From positions 1-58,824 of the forward strand of contig CAKTUI010000012.1 in NCBI GenBank assembly GCA_934621385.1: a stretch of DNA of 58,824 nt, written 5' to 3'. The position numbers and the translations under genes were made by a program. The stretch comes from an uncultured Kiritimatiellota bacterium. Its GTDB lineage: Bacteria; Verrucomicrobiota; Kiritimatiellia; RFP12; UBA1067. Shown here one piece after another: positions 7,770-16,973 of this stretch. The first letter of the stretch is position 1; each line of letters starts with the position of its first letter. The notes beneath the pieces are model-generated. The model had not been told where the DNA came from, made no database searches, and was given only the letters and a program-made list of their open reading frames with translations.

Positions 7770-10700
7770 TCACTCCTCTAAAAATCGTTTTTTCCCTTGT
7801 CCTGTGGCTCTATAATTCTTCCAAATGTGCCCGTAATCATAAGGAGCACCAGTTGGAGCCTCTAAGTCAGGTCGATCAATGTAATTTATCACATCTATCG
7901 GATCTTTAAAAGAGTCGGAGTACTTCATCTCCCCTACAAATTCCCAAGAATAACTCTTGACCATATATCGACATCCCCTATGGTCTATTTCAAATTCTGT
8001 GTTCCAAGAAATAGACAATTCTCCAGATAAATTTCCAGAACCACCCCCCAATGCCCATACAATTGAACCGCACGATACTCCAAAGGGTCGTGAATATGGC
8101 TGCTTCGGCACATTACCAGACAAAGACTTCATTATCACAGAAGTTACATATTCGTCTATGATTTCATTAGCTTTTGCATCCATAAGGCTGAAGATGGCAT
8201 CGGTAAGTCCCATTGTATCTGTATCCAAACTATCGTCCACTACCAGTGGTCGTATTAAATCCCAGACGCTTCGCAATGTTGGCGACATCAAACTAATAGG
8301 TGTGTACCGAAAATAGTACGCCACCATTTCTGCATTTCCCCAACTTGCCCCGAGCAAATCAAATCCGGACAGAGGCGAGTTCGGCCCGTACGCGAGCGAG
8401 TTCCAGCCGTCGGGGTAGCCGAGCGGGTCGGCGGTCGCCCACTTCGCGAGGTCGGGGCGGTAGTTGCGGAGGAGGAACGCCCGCCCGAGGCCCGCGACGG
8501 CGGGCTTCCCCGTGAAGTACGCCGCGTCGCCCTCGCCGAACGCCGTCTGCCGGGCCGCCGCGTATTTCCGTCCCTTCGCCCTCCCGCCGAGCGTCGTGCC
8601 GAGGAGGTCGTTGAAGTAGGCCGTGCCCGTCGAGGAGAGGACGGGCGCACCGCCCCCGGCGTGCGGCTCGTTGAGGAGACTCTCCCCGCCGCGCCTCACG
8701 AGCGCGAGGCCGTCCCAGACGAAGTCCTCCACTCTTCCGTCCCCGTAGTCCGCACGGGCGAGCTGTCCGTCCGGGTGGTAGGCGTAGGTGAAGGTTTTAC
8801 CGTTCTCCGAAACCTCGAGCACCTTATCGAGCCAGCCATAGCGGTAGGTGCGGTTTCCCTCACGGACGAGCCGCCCCGCCGCATCATAGGCGTACCGAGT
8901 CGTCACGCCGTCGGTCGTGGACGAGACGAGCTGGTTCGCCGCGTCGAACGCGAAGGTGGTCGTCCTGCCGCGGACGGTCTTCTTGAGCATGTTCCCCGCC
9001 GCGTCGTAGGCGTAGCGCTCGACATCCTCCCCGCCCTCCCGCACGGAGAGCAGCCGGCCCCGCGCGTCGTACCCGTACTCCTGCCGCACCCCGTTCGCCG
9101 TGCGGGCCGCGACGCGGCCGTCCCGCGAATACTCGTAGGCGACGGAGGCGACCGGCTCGCGACGCCCGCCGAACCACTTCGCCGCAAGCTGGCCCCGTTT
9201 CGTCCAGTCGTAGTCGACCGGGATGCCGTCCACCGTCTGCCGCGCGAGCCGTCCCCGGCGGTCGTAGGCGAACGTCACCGACCGCCCGAAGGAGGAAATC
9301 TTGGCGAGCCGCCCGTACCGGTCGTAGGTCCGCCGCTCCGAGACGACCGTCCCGCCGCTCCCGTCCGTCACCGCGAGGGAGGTTCGGCAACCCCACGCGT
9401 CGTAGGAATACCTGTAGGCGAGGTCGCCGCACCTCCGCTCCGCGAGCCGCCCGAAGTGGTCGTAGGCGTAGGTCTCGCGGGCCTTGCCGAGCGTCCGCTC
9501 CGCGAGCCGCCCCCATTTGTCGTAGGCGAACGTCTCCACCTCCCCCTTCGCGTACTCGATGCGGACGACGCGGTCGTACTTGTCGTACGCGCGGCGGACC
9601 GTGCGGTCGACGCGCCCCGTCGCGGACGCGGTGACGGACGCGACGAGCCCGTTTGCGTCGCGGGCGAACTCCGTCAGCTGGCCCGCTGCCGTGCGCCGCG
9701 AGGCGAGGCCGAAGTCATTCCACTTGAACTCAATCTCGTGCCCGTTCTCGTCCACAACCTTCGCAAGCCGCCCGAGCGCGTCGTGCAGGTAGGCGGCCTC
9801 CGACCCGTCCGCGTACCGCTCGCGCACGATGCGCCCGAGCGCGTCGCGGTCGCAGGAGGTCGTGCGCCCCTCGCCGTCCGTCGCCGAGACGGGTCGCCCG
9901 CACCCGTCGTACGCGACGGAGACGGACGAGATGACCGACCTCCCGTCGCGCCGCTCGGCCCGCGCGAGGCGGCCCGCCGCGTCGTACGAGAGCCGCGTCT
10001 CGACCCCGTCCGCGTCGGTCGCGGAGACGGGGCGGTTGTAGCGGTCGTAGGAGAGGCGGAGGCGCGTCCCGAGGTCGTCCGAGACCGAGGCGGGGAAGCC
10101 GTTCGGCGCGTAGGCGACGGCGACGTTCCTCCGCCCGTCGGAAACGCGCACGGGCCGCCCGCGCCGGTCGTACGCGACGGACACCGTCCGCGCCGCGTTC
10201 CCCTCCGCGTCCAGGTCCGAGACCGCCGTCACGCGGCCCGCCGCGTCGTGCGCGAACGCGCGCACCGGCTCCTTCCCGGAGAGCCACCCCGACCGCCGCA
10301 GGACTCTCGTGCAGTTGCCGTCCGCGTCGTACTCGAGGTGGCGCACGTTGCCGAGCGCGTCCGTCACGCGGGTCGGGAGGCCCGTCGCGCGGTCGAACCT
10401 GAGCCGCACGAGGTCGCGGCCCCGCCCGTCCTCGACGAGCCGCACCCTGCCGAGGTAGGCCGAGTCCCACCGCATGTGGTGGTAGGTCGTCGTCCGCCGC
10501 CCGTCGAAGCCCCTGCGGTGGAGGATGCCGCGCAGGACGTCGAGGGACGTCTCGGACGTGCGGCCCGCCGCGTCCGTCAGCGTCACGGCGCCCGGGCCGG
10601 GGTAGGCGTAGCGGTAGTCCCCGTCGGCGAGGAGGCGGCCCGCCACCCTCCCCGTGGGCTTCGCGCCGCCCGCCGCGTCCCTTCCGAGGAGGCTCGCCTT

Positions 10701-11579
10701 CCGCTCCGCCGGGGTCTCGTTCTCCACGGTGAGGGTCTCGGACGAGTTCCCCTGCCGGACCGAGGTCAGGTAGCCGCACTTGTCGTAGCCGAGGAGGACG
10801 GGGTCGGACTCCGGCGACGAGACGGACGCGAGGAGCGCGACGCGGCGCTCGGAGGGCCGCCCGTCCGCCGTTTTCGGCAGGACGGGGACCGTGCGGGCGG
10901 CGTGGGCGAAGTCGTGGCGGATCCCGTTCAGCGTCAGGGACGCGGCGGTCCCGTCCGCGTTGTAGGCAAGTTCGGCGAAGGCGACGCCCCCGGCGGAGAG
11001 CGAGACGGGGCGTCCCGCCGCGTCGTACGCGACGGACGCAACCGTGCCGTCCGGGGTGCGGATCTCGCGCAGGAGCGAGTCCGCGTAGAGGAACGACCAC
11101 CCGCGCAGGGCGTACCGCCCCGTCACGGTGAACCGCCGCGCGGACGCGGGGTCGGCGGTCGAGGCCTCCGCGCGCCAGTCGGCGGCGCGGGACTCCAGCG
11201 TCCGCCCCCCGCCCTTCGGGGGCGCGAACCTGACGCGCTCGCCCCACGGCGTGGTCCAGAGCGCACCGTCGCGGTCCGGGCGGAGCGAACTCTCCAGCTG
11301 GGGGATGCGCCACCCGTGGCCGGGGAGGCCGGGGGTCTCGGAGGCGGACGCGTAGGCGAGCTGGACGGGGAGCGTCAGCGAGGGGGAGATCGCGGCGGAG
11401 CCGAGGTCGCGGATGACGACGTACCCCTCCCCCGCGAGCGGGACTTTGCCGACGAGTTCCGGGCGGTGGGAGAAGTCGAGCGCGTCGGCCCGCGGGGCGG
11501 CGGCGAGGAGTCCCGCGGCGAGCAGGAGCCCCGCGAGGCGGCGAAGCGGTTCGGGGCGAACTATGAACAGTTTTTTCAT
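7770..11579 (-). CDS. Full-length secreted Rhs/YD-repeat protein with variable C-terminal tip (Rhs 1)
   Basis: A 1269-aa protein with a signal peptide (residues 1-33, RRLAGLLLAAGLLAAAPRADA). An N-terminal beta domain is followed by dozens of YD repeats (YDAAGR, YDRYGR) that should form the hollow Rhs cocoon. The core ends near residue 1064 with RNYRPDLAKWATADPLGYPD and YGPNSP, followed by a unique tip of about 200 residues. The tip DNA is clearly less GC-rich than the core. I see no catalytic motif in the tip. The ATG at 11579 is preceded by three 21-bp repeats. The gene heads the array and is followed at once by a lipoprotein gene. Role: probable contact-dependent or secreted polymorphic toxin. 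Confidence 0.8.
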   Translation of the reverse strand: MKKLFIVRPEPLRRLAGLLLAAGLLAAAPRADALDFSHRPELVGKVPLAGEGYVVIRDLGSAAISPSLTLPVQLAYASASETPGLPGHGWRIPQLESSLRPDRDGALWTTPWGERVRFAPPKGGGRTLESRAADWRAEASTADPASARRFTVTGRYALRGWSFLYADSLLREIRTPDGTVASVAYDAAGRPVSLSAGGVAFAELAYNADGTAASLTLNGIRHDFAHAARTVPVLPKTADGRPSERRVALLASVSSPESDPVLLGYDKCGYLTSVRQGNSSETLTVENETPAERKASLLGRDAAGGAKPTGRVAGRLLADGDYRYAYPGPGAVTLTDAAGRTSETSLDVLRGILHRRGFDGRRTTTYHHMRWDSAYLGRVRLVEDGRGRDLVRLRFDRATGLPTRVTDALGNVRHLEYDADGNCTRVLRRSGWLSGKEPVRAFAHDAAGRVTAVSDLDAEGNAARTVSVAYDRRGRPVRVSDGRRNVAVAYAPNGFPASVSDDLGTRLRLSYDRYNRPVSATDADGVETRLSYDAAGRLARAERRDGRSVISSVSVAYDGCGRPVSATDGEGRTTSCDRDALGRIVRERYADGSEAAYLHDALGRLAKVVDENGHEIEFKWNDFGLASRRTAAGQLTEFARDANGLVASVTASATGRVDRTVRRAYDKYDRVVRIEYAKGEVETFAYDKWGRLAERTLGKARETYAYDHFGRLAERRCGDLAYRYSYDAWGCRTSLAVTDGSGGTVVSERRTYDRYGRLAKISSFGRSVTFAYDRRGRLARQTVDGIPVDYDWTKRGQLAAKWFGGRREPVASVAYEYSRDGRVAARTANGVRQEYGYDARGRLLSVREGGEDVERYAYDAAGNMLKKTVRGRTTTFAFDAANQLVSSTTDGVTTRYAYDAAGRLVREGNRTYRYGWLDKVLEVSENGKTFTYAYHPDGQLARADYGDGRVEDFVWDGLALVRRGGESLLNEPHAGGGAPVLSSTGTAYFNDLLGTTLGGRAKGRKYAAARQTAFGEGDAAYFTGKPAVAGLGRAFLLRNYRPDLAKWATADPLGYPDGWNSLAYGPNSPLSGFDLLGASWGNAEMVAYYFRYTPISLMSPTLRSVWDLIRPLVVDDSLDTDTMGLTDAIFSLMDAKANEIIDEYVTSVIMKSLSGNVPKQPYSRPFGVSCGSIVWALGGGSGNLSGELSISWNTEFEIDHRGCRYMVKSYSWEFVGEMKYSDSFKDPIDVINYIDRPDLEAPTGAPYDYGHIWKNYRATGQGKKRFLEE

Positions 11580-11637
11580 GGCACTACGCCTCTAGTTCAT
11601 GGCACTACGCCTCTAGTTCATGGCACTACGCCTCTAG
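11575..11637 (-). repeat. Three 21-bp tandem repeats carrying SD-ATG units before rhs 1
   Basis: The unit CTAGAGGCGTAGTGCCATGAA (minus strand) is repeated three times without a mismatch. Each unit has an AGAGG sequence nine bases before an ATG. The first two ATGs read AUG-AAC-UAG, a two-codon frame. The third is the rhs start codon (AUG-AAA-AAA). All are in the same frame because 21 is a multiple of three. Confidence 0.85.
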
Positions 11638-11700
11638 TATGTTCTTATGTTCTTCCTTACACCGCACATTCTACCAAAACTCCCCGCAGGGCCGCAAGCC

Positions 11701-11885
11701 GTTCGGGGCGTTTTGCGAAGACCATTTTCAGGCATTTTGCGAAATGCGGAGGCCGCAGAACCGCAGGACGGACGCGATGACTTCGGGTTTGCGACGGAAC
11801 GCAAGGCCCACGGCGTGGCCGCGGAGACAGGGGAGGTCGCGGACGGTTGATTTTGGAGAGGGTGTGCGCAAACCCCAATCGCGGC
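11701..11885. repeat. 185-bp direct repeat, right copy
   Basis: This is the second copy of the 92-276 repeat. It sits between the rhs 1 leader and the glycoside hydrolase remnant. The interval 11638-11943 otherwise holds no gene that I can support; a promoter for rhs 1 on the minus strand is expected here, but I cannot assign one clearly. Confidence 0.85.
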
Positions 11886-11943
11886 GAATCCACACCTCTT
11901 AGACCACGAACAGAATCATTTTAGACCGGCATGAGATTTATTT

Positions 11944-12213
11944 TTAATGAGCATCGGAATTCCATCTGCCGGGCATCTCCCATCGAGGGGTTCGCAACGC
12001 CTTAAAACCAAAACCGCACCTGAAGTCCGGAGGAAACGATTCGAGACCGCCCGCGTTCAGGCCCTGAAGCCAGACTTCCGCCCCATCCGCCACGACGAGC
12101 CGGTTGCCCGAAACCTTCACCGCCTTCGGCCACTTCGCACGGTTCTCCCCCTCGCCCGGCACGAACCGCGCCTTCCGGCGCGGCGAGCGACCGCGCCCGA
12201 AGGGACGGATCAT
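11944..12213 (-). pseudogene. Remnant of a glycoside hydrolase family 5-like gene
   Basis: This 89-codon frame contains VKVSGNRLVVADGAEVWLQG followed by LNAGGLES, the typical first strand region of GH5 cellulase-like enzymes (G..LV...G..V.L.G.N..GLE). After about 20 more residues it stops, whereas intact enzymes have over 300 residues. The ATG overlaps the stop of the efflux outer-membrane gene (ATGA). The break lies close to the right direct repeat, so the gene was probably truncated when the Rhs block arrived or rearranged. The family call rests on a short segment. Confidence 0.5.
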
Positions 12214-13706
12214 TCCGCCGGGGCGAGCCCGCCGCCAAGGGCCTTGTAGAGATCGATCAGGTCAAGCGTAATCTGTCCACGCGAGACGACCATCTCCTCC
12301 TCCAGCGTCAGACGACTGCGCTGAGCATCGAGGACATTGTTGAAGTCCTTCAGCCCGTTCTTGTAGAGGTTCTGCGAAATGGCCACGGCATCCGTCGCCG
12401 CACGAACCGCCGCGACGAGCGCCTGGTAGCGGTGATACTCCTGGGTATAGGCCGAATAGGCGTCGCGCACTTCCCCATAGGCGGTCTCAAGCGCCAACTC
12501 GTAGTTGAGCAAGGCCTGCTCGGTCTTAGCCTCCTCGGCCTTGACGCTTGAGTAGATTGCACCAGCCTGGAAAATCGGCCAACTGATGGACGGGCCGAAC
12601 GAGGACATCACGCTCCCGTACTTGAAGAGATCGGAGATGTGCGTCGACTGGAGACCGACCGAACCCGTGATGAAGAGCTTCGGATACCACTGCGACTTCG
12701 CCACGCCGATGCGGGCAACCTGCGCGGCAAGTTGGCGTTCCACCGCTTTCACGTCGGGACGCGAACGGAGCATATTGAGCGGCAGATCCGCCACCCGCTG
12801 GGGCGCGAGCAACCAGTCGCGGCGCATATCCAATTCGCCAAGTTCCTCATGAAGGGCACCAGGAACCGTACCAGCGAGAATCGCCAGCGCATTCTTGATG
12901 GATTCCTCCTCCGCCAGCAGGGCGGGAATACGCGCACGCGTCTGCTCGACCACGTAGGCGCACTGGTTGACGGCCAACTCATCGCCGATGCCCGAATCAA
13001 GGCGCGACTTCAGAATGTCGTACGTCTCGCTCTGAAGGACGAGGTTCGTGCGCGCCACGGCCAGCCGCTCCTGCGTCGTGCGCAGGTTGACGTACTGGGT
13101 TCCAATCTGCGTCGTCAGCGCAATCCAGGCATCCGCCACGGTCCAGCCTGCCGCCTCCGCCAACGCCAACGCGGACTCTGTCGCCCGACGGCTGCCGCCG
13201 AAGATGTCGATTTCCCAGTCCGCACCAAGACCGAGGCTCGTCGTCCGCGTCCGCTTGCTCTCAAGCCCCGTATCCGCCAAGTTCGCATTGTACTTGCGCA
13301 AGACGTCGTGGGACCAGCTACCGCTGGCCGAGAACTTCGGCAAGAAGGCCGAATACGTCCCGAGCAGCTCCCAATTGGCCTGCACCAGGCGACTCTGGGC
13401 AATGCGGAAGTTCACATTGTTCGAGACTGCGCTCGTCACGAGGTTCGACAGCACGGGATCGTTGAAGCGCTCCCACCAGCGTGCCATTGAATCCGTCGAG
13501 ATGACGACGCGGTCGTCGGCATTCGATTCGGCGCGAACATACTCGCAGCCCTGCGTCAAGTTCGTCGTCGGTGCTCCCGCATCAGGGAGCGCATACGTCA
13601 CGTCGGTGAACGCCGGTTCCGAATAGTCTGGCCCCACCGAGGGAAGGTACTGGGTGCAGCCCGTGAGCGCCGCGAGCGCGGCAATCGTCGGATGTCTCAA
13701 CTTCAT
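12210..13706 (-). CDS. RND efflux outer-membrane factor (TolC/OprM-type lipoprotein)
   Basis: A 498-aa protein starting at the ATG at 13706, preceded by an AGGAGG sequence and overlapping the RND pump stop (ATGA). The N-terminus is a lipoprotein signal (AALAALTGCTQYLPSVGPDY), as in OprM/NodT-type channels. Two repeated long-helix halves are visible (SRLVQANWELLGTYSAFLP; YGEVRDAYSAYTQEY), with conserved RPDVKAVERQLAAQ. It forms the outer-membrane exit duct for the pump encoded upstream. A longer frame to 13793 lacks a signal peptide and overlaps the pump gene. Confidence 0.88.
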   Translation of the reverse strand: MKLRHPTIAALAALTGCTQYLPSVGPDYSEPAFTDVTYALPDAGAPTTNLTQGCEYVRAESNADDRVVISTDSMARWWERFNDPVLSNLVTSAVSNNVNFRIAQSRLVQANWELLGTYSAFLPKFSASGSWSHDVLRKYNANLADTGLESKRTRTTSLGLGADWEIDIFGGSRRATESALALAEAAGWTVADAWIALTTQIGTQYVNLRTTQERLAVARTNLVLQSETYDILKSRLDSGIGDELAVNQCAYVVEQTRARIPALLAEEESIKNALAILAGTVPGALHEELGELDMRRDWLLAPQRVADLPLNMLRSRPDVKAVERQLAAQVARIGVAKSQWYPKLFITGSVGLQSTHISDLFKYGSVMSSFGPSISWPIFQAGAIYSSVKAEEAKTEQALLNYELALETAYGEVRDAYSAYTQEYHRYQALVAAVRAATDAVAISQNLYKNGLKDFNNVLDAQRSRLTLEEEMVVSRGQITLDLIDLYKALGGGLAPAE

Positions 13707-16700
13707 TTCGAGTTCCTCCTGTCCTTGAGTTCGCGGCGGCGACGCGCCGTCGCGGCAATGTAGCCGAAGAACCGCTTCGCGTTCTCGCGCCACGTCTGGA
13801 AGAGTGCATAGAGCCCGGGGACGAGCAGAATGCCGAAGGCGACCGAGGCCGCCATACCCCAGAACTCGGTTGTGCCGAGGTGGTTGCGGCTCGCCGCGCC
13901 CGCACCCGTCGCCACCATCATCGGCAGCGTGCCAAGGAGCGTCGTCAGAGCGGTCATCAGGAGGGCGCGCAGACGCTCGCCCGCCGCCGAACCGGCCGCC
14001 TCGACAATCGAGTAGTGCTCCTTTTCGCGCTTGTCCTTCGCGAACTCAACAATCAGAATCGCGTTCTTCGAGGCGAGACCAATCAGCAGCACAAGGCCAA
14101 GCTGGGCGTAGATGGAGAGCGAATACGGCGCACCCGTCGCCACAATGCCCCAGAACCGAAGGCCCGCAAGCGCACCGAGCACCGCGACGAAAATCGACAG
14201 CATCACGGGTAGCGGAATCGTCCACGACTCATACTGCGCCACGAGGAAGAGGTAACCGAAGATGACCGCCAAAAAGAGGAGCGGCGCGGCGGAACCGGCG
14301 TTCTTCTGCTCCTGGTAGGTGATACCCGACCAGTCGTAGCCGTAGTCCTCCGGCAGGGTCTCCTTGAGGACGGCCTTGATCTGCTCAATCACCTCGCCCG
14401 AGGCCACACCCGGGTTTGGCGTCACGTTGATGGCCGCCGAGAGGAACATGTTGTAGCGGCTCACCGCACGAGGCCCGACCTCACGCGTAATCGTGCCGAG
14501 CGACCCGATTGGCACCATGCCGCCCTTGTCGGAGCGGACATACAGGCGCTCAATCGCATCCGGCGTCGCACGGCCCGACCAGTCGGACTGGACCGTCACG
14601 CGGTTGACCTGCGTTCCGAGGTTAACGTCGTTGACATAGCGCGAGCCGAGATAGTTCTGGAGCGTCGAGTAGACGGTCGAGACCGGCACGCCGAACATCT
14701 CGGCCTTGTCGCGGTCGAGGTTGAAGCGCAGGTGCGGCGTATCGGCCGTGTAGCCCGAGAAGGCCGCCATGACCGTCGGCAAACGGTTGAGCTTCTGCAG
14801 CACCTCGCCCATGACGCGGTAGAGGCGCATCGGGTCGGTGTCGCCCTTCGACTCAAGGCGCAGGTCGATGGCTGAGTTGTTGCCAAGGCCCGGAATGGCC
14901 GGCGGCACGAACACCATCACCGATGGTTCGGGGATCTTCGCGAGAACCTCGCGGAAGCGCTTCATCAGCGGCTGAATCGCCTGGTCGGGACGCTTGCGCT
15001 GTTCCCACGGCAACAGGTCGACGATGAGCATATTCATGTTTTCGCCGCGCCCGCCAATCATCGAGAGTCCCGAAACGGCCAGCACCGAGTTGACTTCGGG
15101 AATTTCCTCCGAGAGCAGCTTCGTCGCACGGGCGACGACATCCACCGAACGCTGCCGCGTCGAACCCTCGGGGAGTTCCAGCGAGCAGAAGATGACGCGC
15201 TGGTCCTCTTCGGGAAGGAAGGAGGTCGAGGTCGTCATGAACATCTGAACCGTCAAGAAGATCGTCAGCAGGAGCAGCATCAGCGAGAGGAAGATGCGGC
15301 TCGCGAGCCACTTCGCACACATAACGAAGAAGCCCTTGAAGTGCTCAAGGCACCAGTTGAACCAGGCGAACGGGCCGTGCTTGTAGGGACGCGCCTCGTG
15401 CAGGAGGAGCGAGCAGAGGGCCGGAGCCAGCGTCAGGGCGCAGACTGTCGAGAAGCAGACCGCCGCCGACAGCGTCACCGAGAACTGCTGGTAGATGCGC
15501 CCCGTGATGCCGCTCATGAACCCAACCGGCACGAAGATGCCGAGCAACACGAGCGTCGTCGCGATAACCGCACTCGTCACATCGCTCATGGCTTGAATCG
15601 TCGCCTCCTTCGAGTTCAGCCCACGCGTCTCAATCAGGAACTGGACGCGCTCGACCACGACGATGCAGTCGTCGACGACCACGCCAATCGCAAGCACGAG
15701 ACCGAAGAGCGTCAGAATGTTGATGGAGTACCCGAGCATCGACATCAAGATGAACGTCGAGCAGAGCGAGACGGGGATCGTCAGGCACGGAATCAGCGTC
15801 GCCCGCCAGTCCTGCAGGAAGAGGTAGCAGACGAGCACCACGAGCACGAACGTGATGATCAGCGTATCGACGATTTCACGGATGCAGCGGCGCACGTAGT
15901 CCGTCGCATCGTAGCCGAGGATGACCTCCATATCGTCCGGGAAGTCGGCCTCAAGTTCCTTGAATGTCTTGACCACCTCGTCCATCGTTGCGATGGCGTT
16001 CGCGCCAGGCTTCTGCTGAAGACCAATCGAGACAGCGTTGCCGCCGTTGTAGAGGCCGTTGAACATGTAGTTCTGCTCGCCGATTTCCGTGCGGGCGACA
16101 TCCTTCAGCTTCACAATGCCGCCGTTCTCATCGCGGCGGACAACGATCTCGTCGAATTCCTTCGCCGTCATCAGGCGGCCCTTGGCGAGGAGCGTGTAGG
16201 TGTAGCCGCCATGCTCCTCGGTCGGCGAGGCACCAACCGCACCAAGCGAAGCCTGGATGTTCTGGGCCGAAATGGCCTGGATGACCTCCTCGGAGTTCAT
16301 GCCCTGGGCCGCCATGCGCGCCGGGTCAAGCCACACGCGGACGGAAAGCTTCGGGCCGTAAATCGTCGCATCGCCCACGCCCGCCACACGCAGAAGGGCC
16401 GGCTGGATGATGCCGTAGGCGTAGTTCGACAGCTCAAGGCGCGAACGCGTCCCCTTCGGAGAGCGCAAAGCAAAGAAGCCGAGGAAGTCCGTCGACTGCG
16501 CACGGACGCGGCCGCCGAGCTGCTTCACCTCGCTCGGCAGTTTCGCCTCCGCCTGCGACATACGGTTCTGAACCTTGACAAGGTCCATGTCGCGATCGGA
16601 CTCGACATCAAACGAAATCTTCAACTGGTAGTTGCCATCGTCCGTACAGTCGCTCGACATGTAAAGCATGTCGTCCACGCCGTTGATTTCGTCCTCCATC

Positions 16701-16933
16701 GGCGTGGCAATCGTGTTCTGCACCTCGCGGGCGTTGGCTCCCGGGTAGTTGTACGTGACTGAAATTTCGGGCGGCGTCAACTGCGGATACTGCGCAATCG
16801 GCAACTTGGTAATCGCCAGCACACCCGCCATCGTCAGTACGATTGCAATAACCATTGCAAAGCGCGGACGCTCGACGAAGACGCGTGAAAACGTCTTGAT
16901 CTTGTCAATCGAAGCGCGAATGGGTAGTTTCAT
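13703..16933 (-). CDS. RND multidrug efflux pump, inner-membrane subunit (AcrB/HAE1 type)
   Basis: A 1076-aa protein of normal family length. It begins with a cytoplasmic helix and TM1 (FVERPRFAMVIAIVLTMAG), then the pore domain start PIAQYPQLTPPEISVTYNYP. The proton-relay segment GVVVDDCIVVVE in TM4 carries the conserved Asp pair. The second half repeats the RND fold with LLIGLASKNAILIVEFA in TM10. It is a proton-driven exporter that takes substrates from the periplasm or membrane. It lies between the adaptor gene (40-base gap) and the overlapping outer-membrane factor gene. The substrate range cannot be read from sequence. Confidence 0.93.
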   Translation of the reverse strand: MKLPIRASIDKIKTFSRVFVERPRFAMVIAIVLTMAGVLAITKLPIAQYPQLTPPEISVTYNYPGANAREVQNTIATPMEDEINGVDDMLYMSSDCTDDGNYQLKISFDVESDRDMDLVKVQNRMSQAEAKLPSEVKQLGGRVRAQSTDFLGFFALRSPKGTRSRLELSNYAYGIIQPALLRVAGVGDATIYGPKLSVRVWLDPARMAAQGMNSEEVIQAISAQNIQASLGAVGASPTEEHGGYTYTLLAKGRLMTAKEFDEIVVRRDENGGIVKLKDVARTEIGEQNYMFNGLYNGGNAVSIGLQQKPGANAIATMDEVVKTFKELEADFPDDMEVILGYDATDYVRRCIREIVDTLIITFVLVVLVCYLFLQDWRATLIPCLTIPVSLCSTFILMSMLGYSINILTLFGLVLAIGVVVDDCIVVVERVQFLIETRGLNSKEATIQAMSDVTSAVIATTLVLLGIFVPVGFMSGITGRIYQQFSVTLSAAVCFSTVCALTLAPALCSLLLHEARPYKHGPFAWFNWCLEHFKGFFVMCAKWLASRIFLSLMLLLLTIFLTVQMFMTTSTSFLPEEDQRVIFCSLELPEGSTRQRSVDVVARATKLLSEEIPEVNSVLAVSGLSMIGGRGENMNMLIVDLLPWEQRKRPDQAIQPLMKRFREVLAKIPEPSVMVFVPPAIPGLGNNSAIDLRLESKGDTDPMRLYRVMGEVLQKLNRLPTVMAAFSGYTADTPHLRFNLDRDKAEMFGVPVSTVYSTLQNYLGSRYVNDVNLGTQVNRVTVQSDWSGRATPDAIERLYVRSDKGGMVPIGSLGTITREVGPRAVSRYNMFLSAAINVTPNPGVASGEVIEQIKAVLKETLPEDYGYDWSGITYQEQKNAGSAAPLLFLAVIFGYLFLVAQYESWTIPLPVMLSIFVAVLGALAGLRFWGIVATGAPYSLSIYAQLGLVLLIGLASKNAILIVEFAKDKREKEHYSIVEAAGSAAGERLRALLMTALTTLLGTLPMMVATGAGAASRNHLGTTEFWGMAASVAFGILLVPGLYALFQTWRENAKRFFGYIAATARRRRELKDRRNSK

Positions 16934-16973
16934 CTCTTCTCAACCTTCCTTACCGTCGCAATGAAACGAGGAC

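Noticed and set aside
11575..11637. CRISPR or transposon end for the 21-bp repeats
   Set aside because: The repeats are contiguous without spacers, not inverted, and no transposase is present in the window.
8661..11780. A 1039-codon plus-strand open frame opposite rhs 1 (similar long ones at 238-1947, 28034-30742 and 45406-47811)
   Set aside because: These are antisense to real genes with clear domains. Their translations are low-complexity, Arg/Pro/Val-rich and unlike proteins. They arise because GC-rich codons rarely give stops on the other strand.
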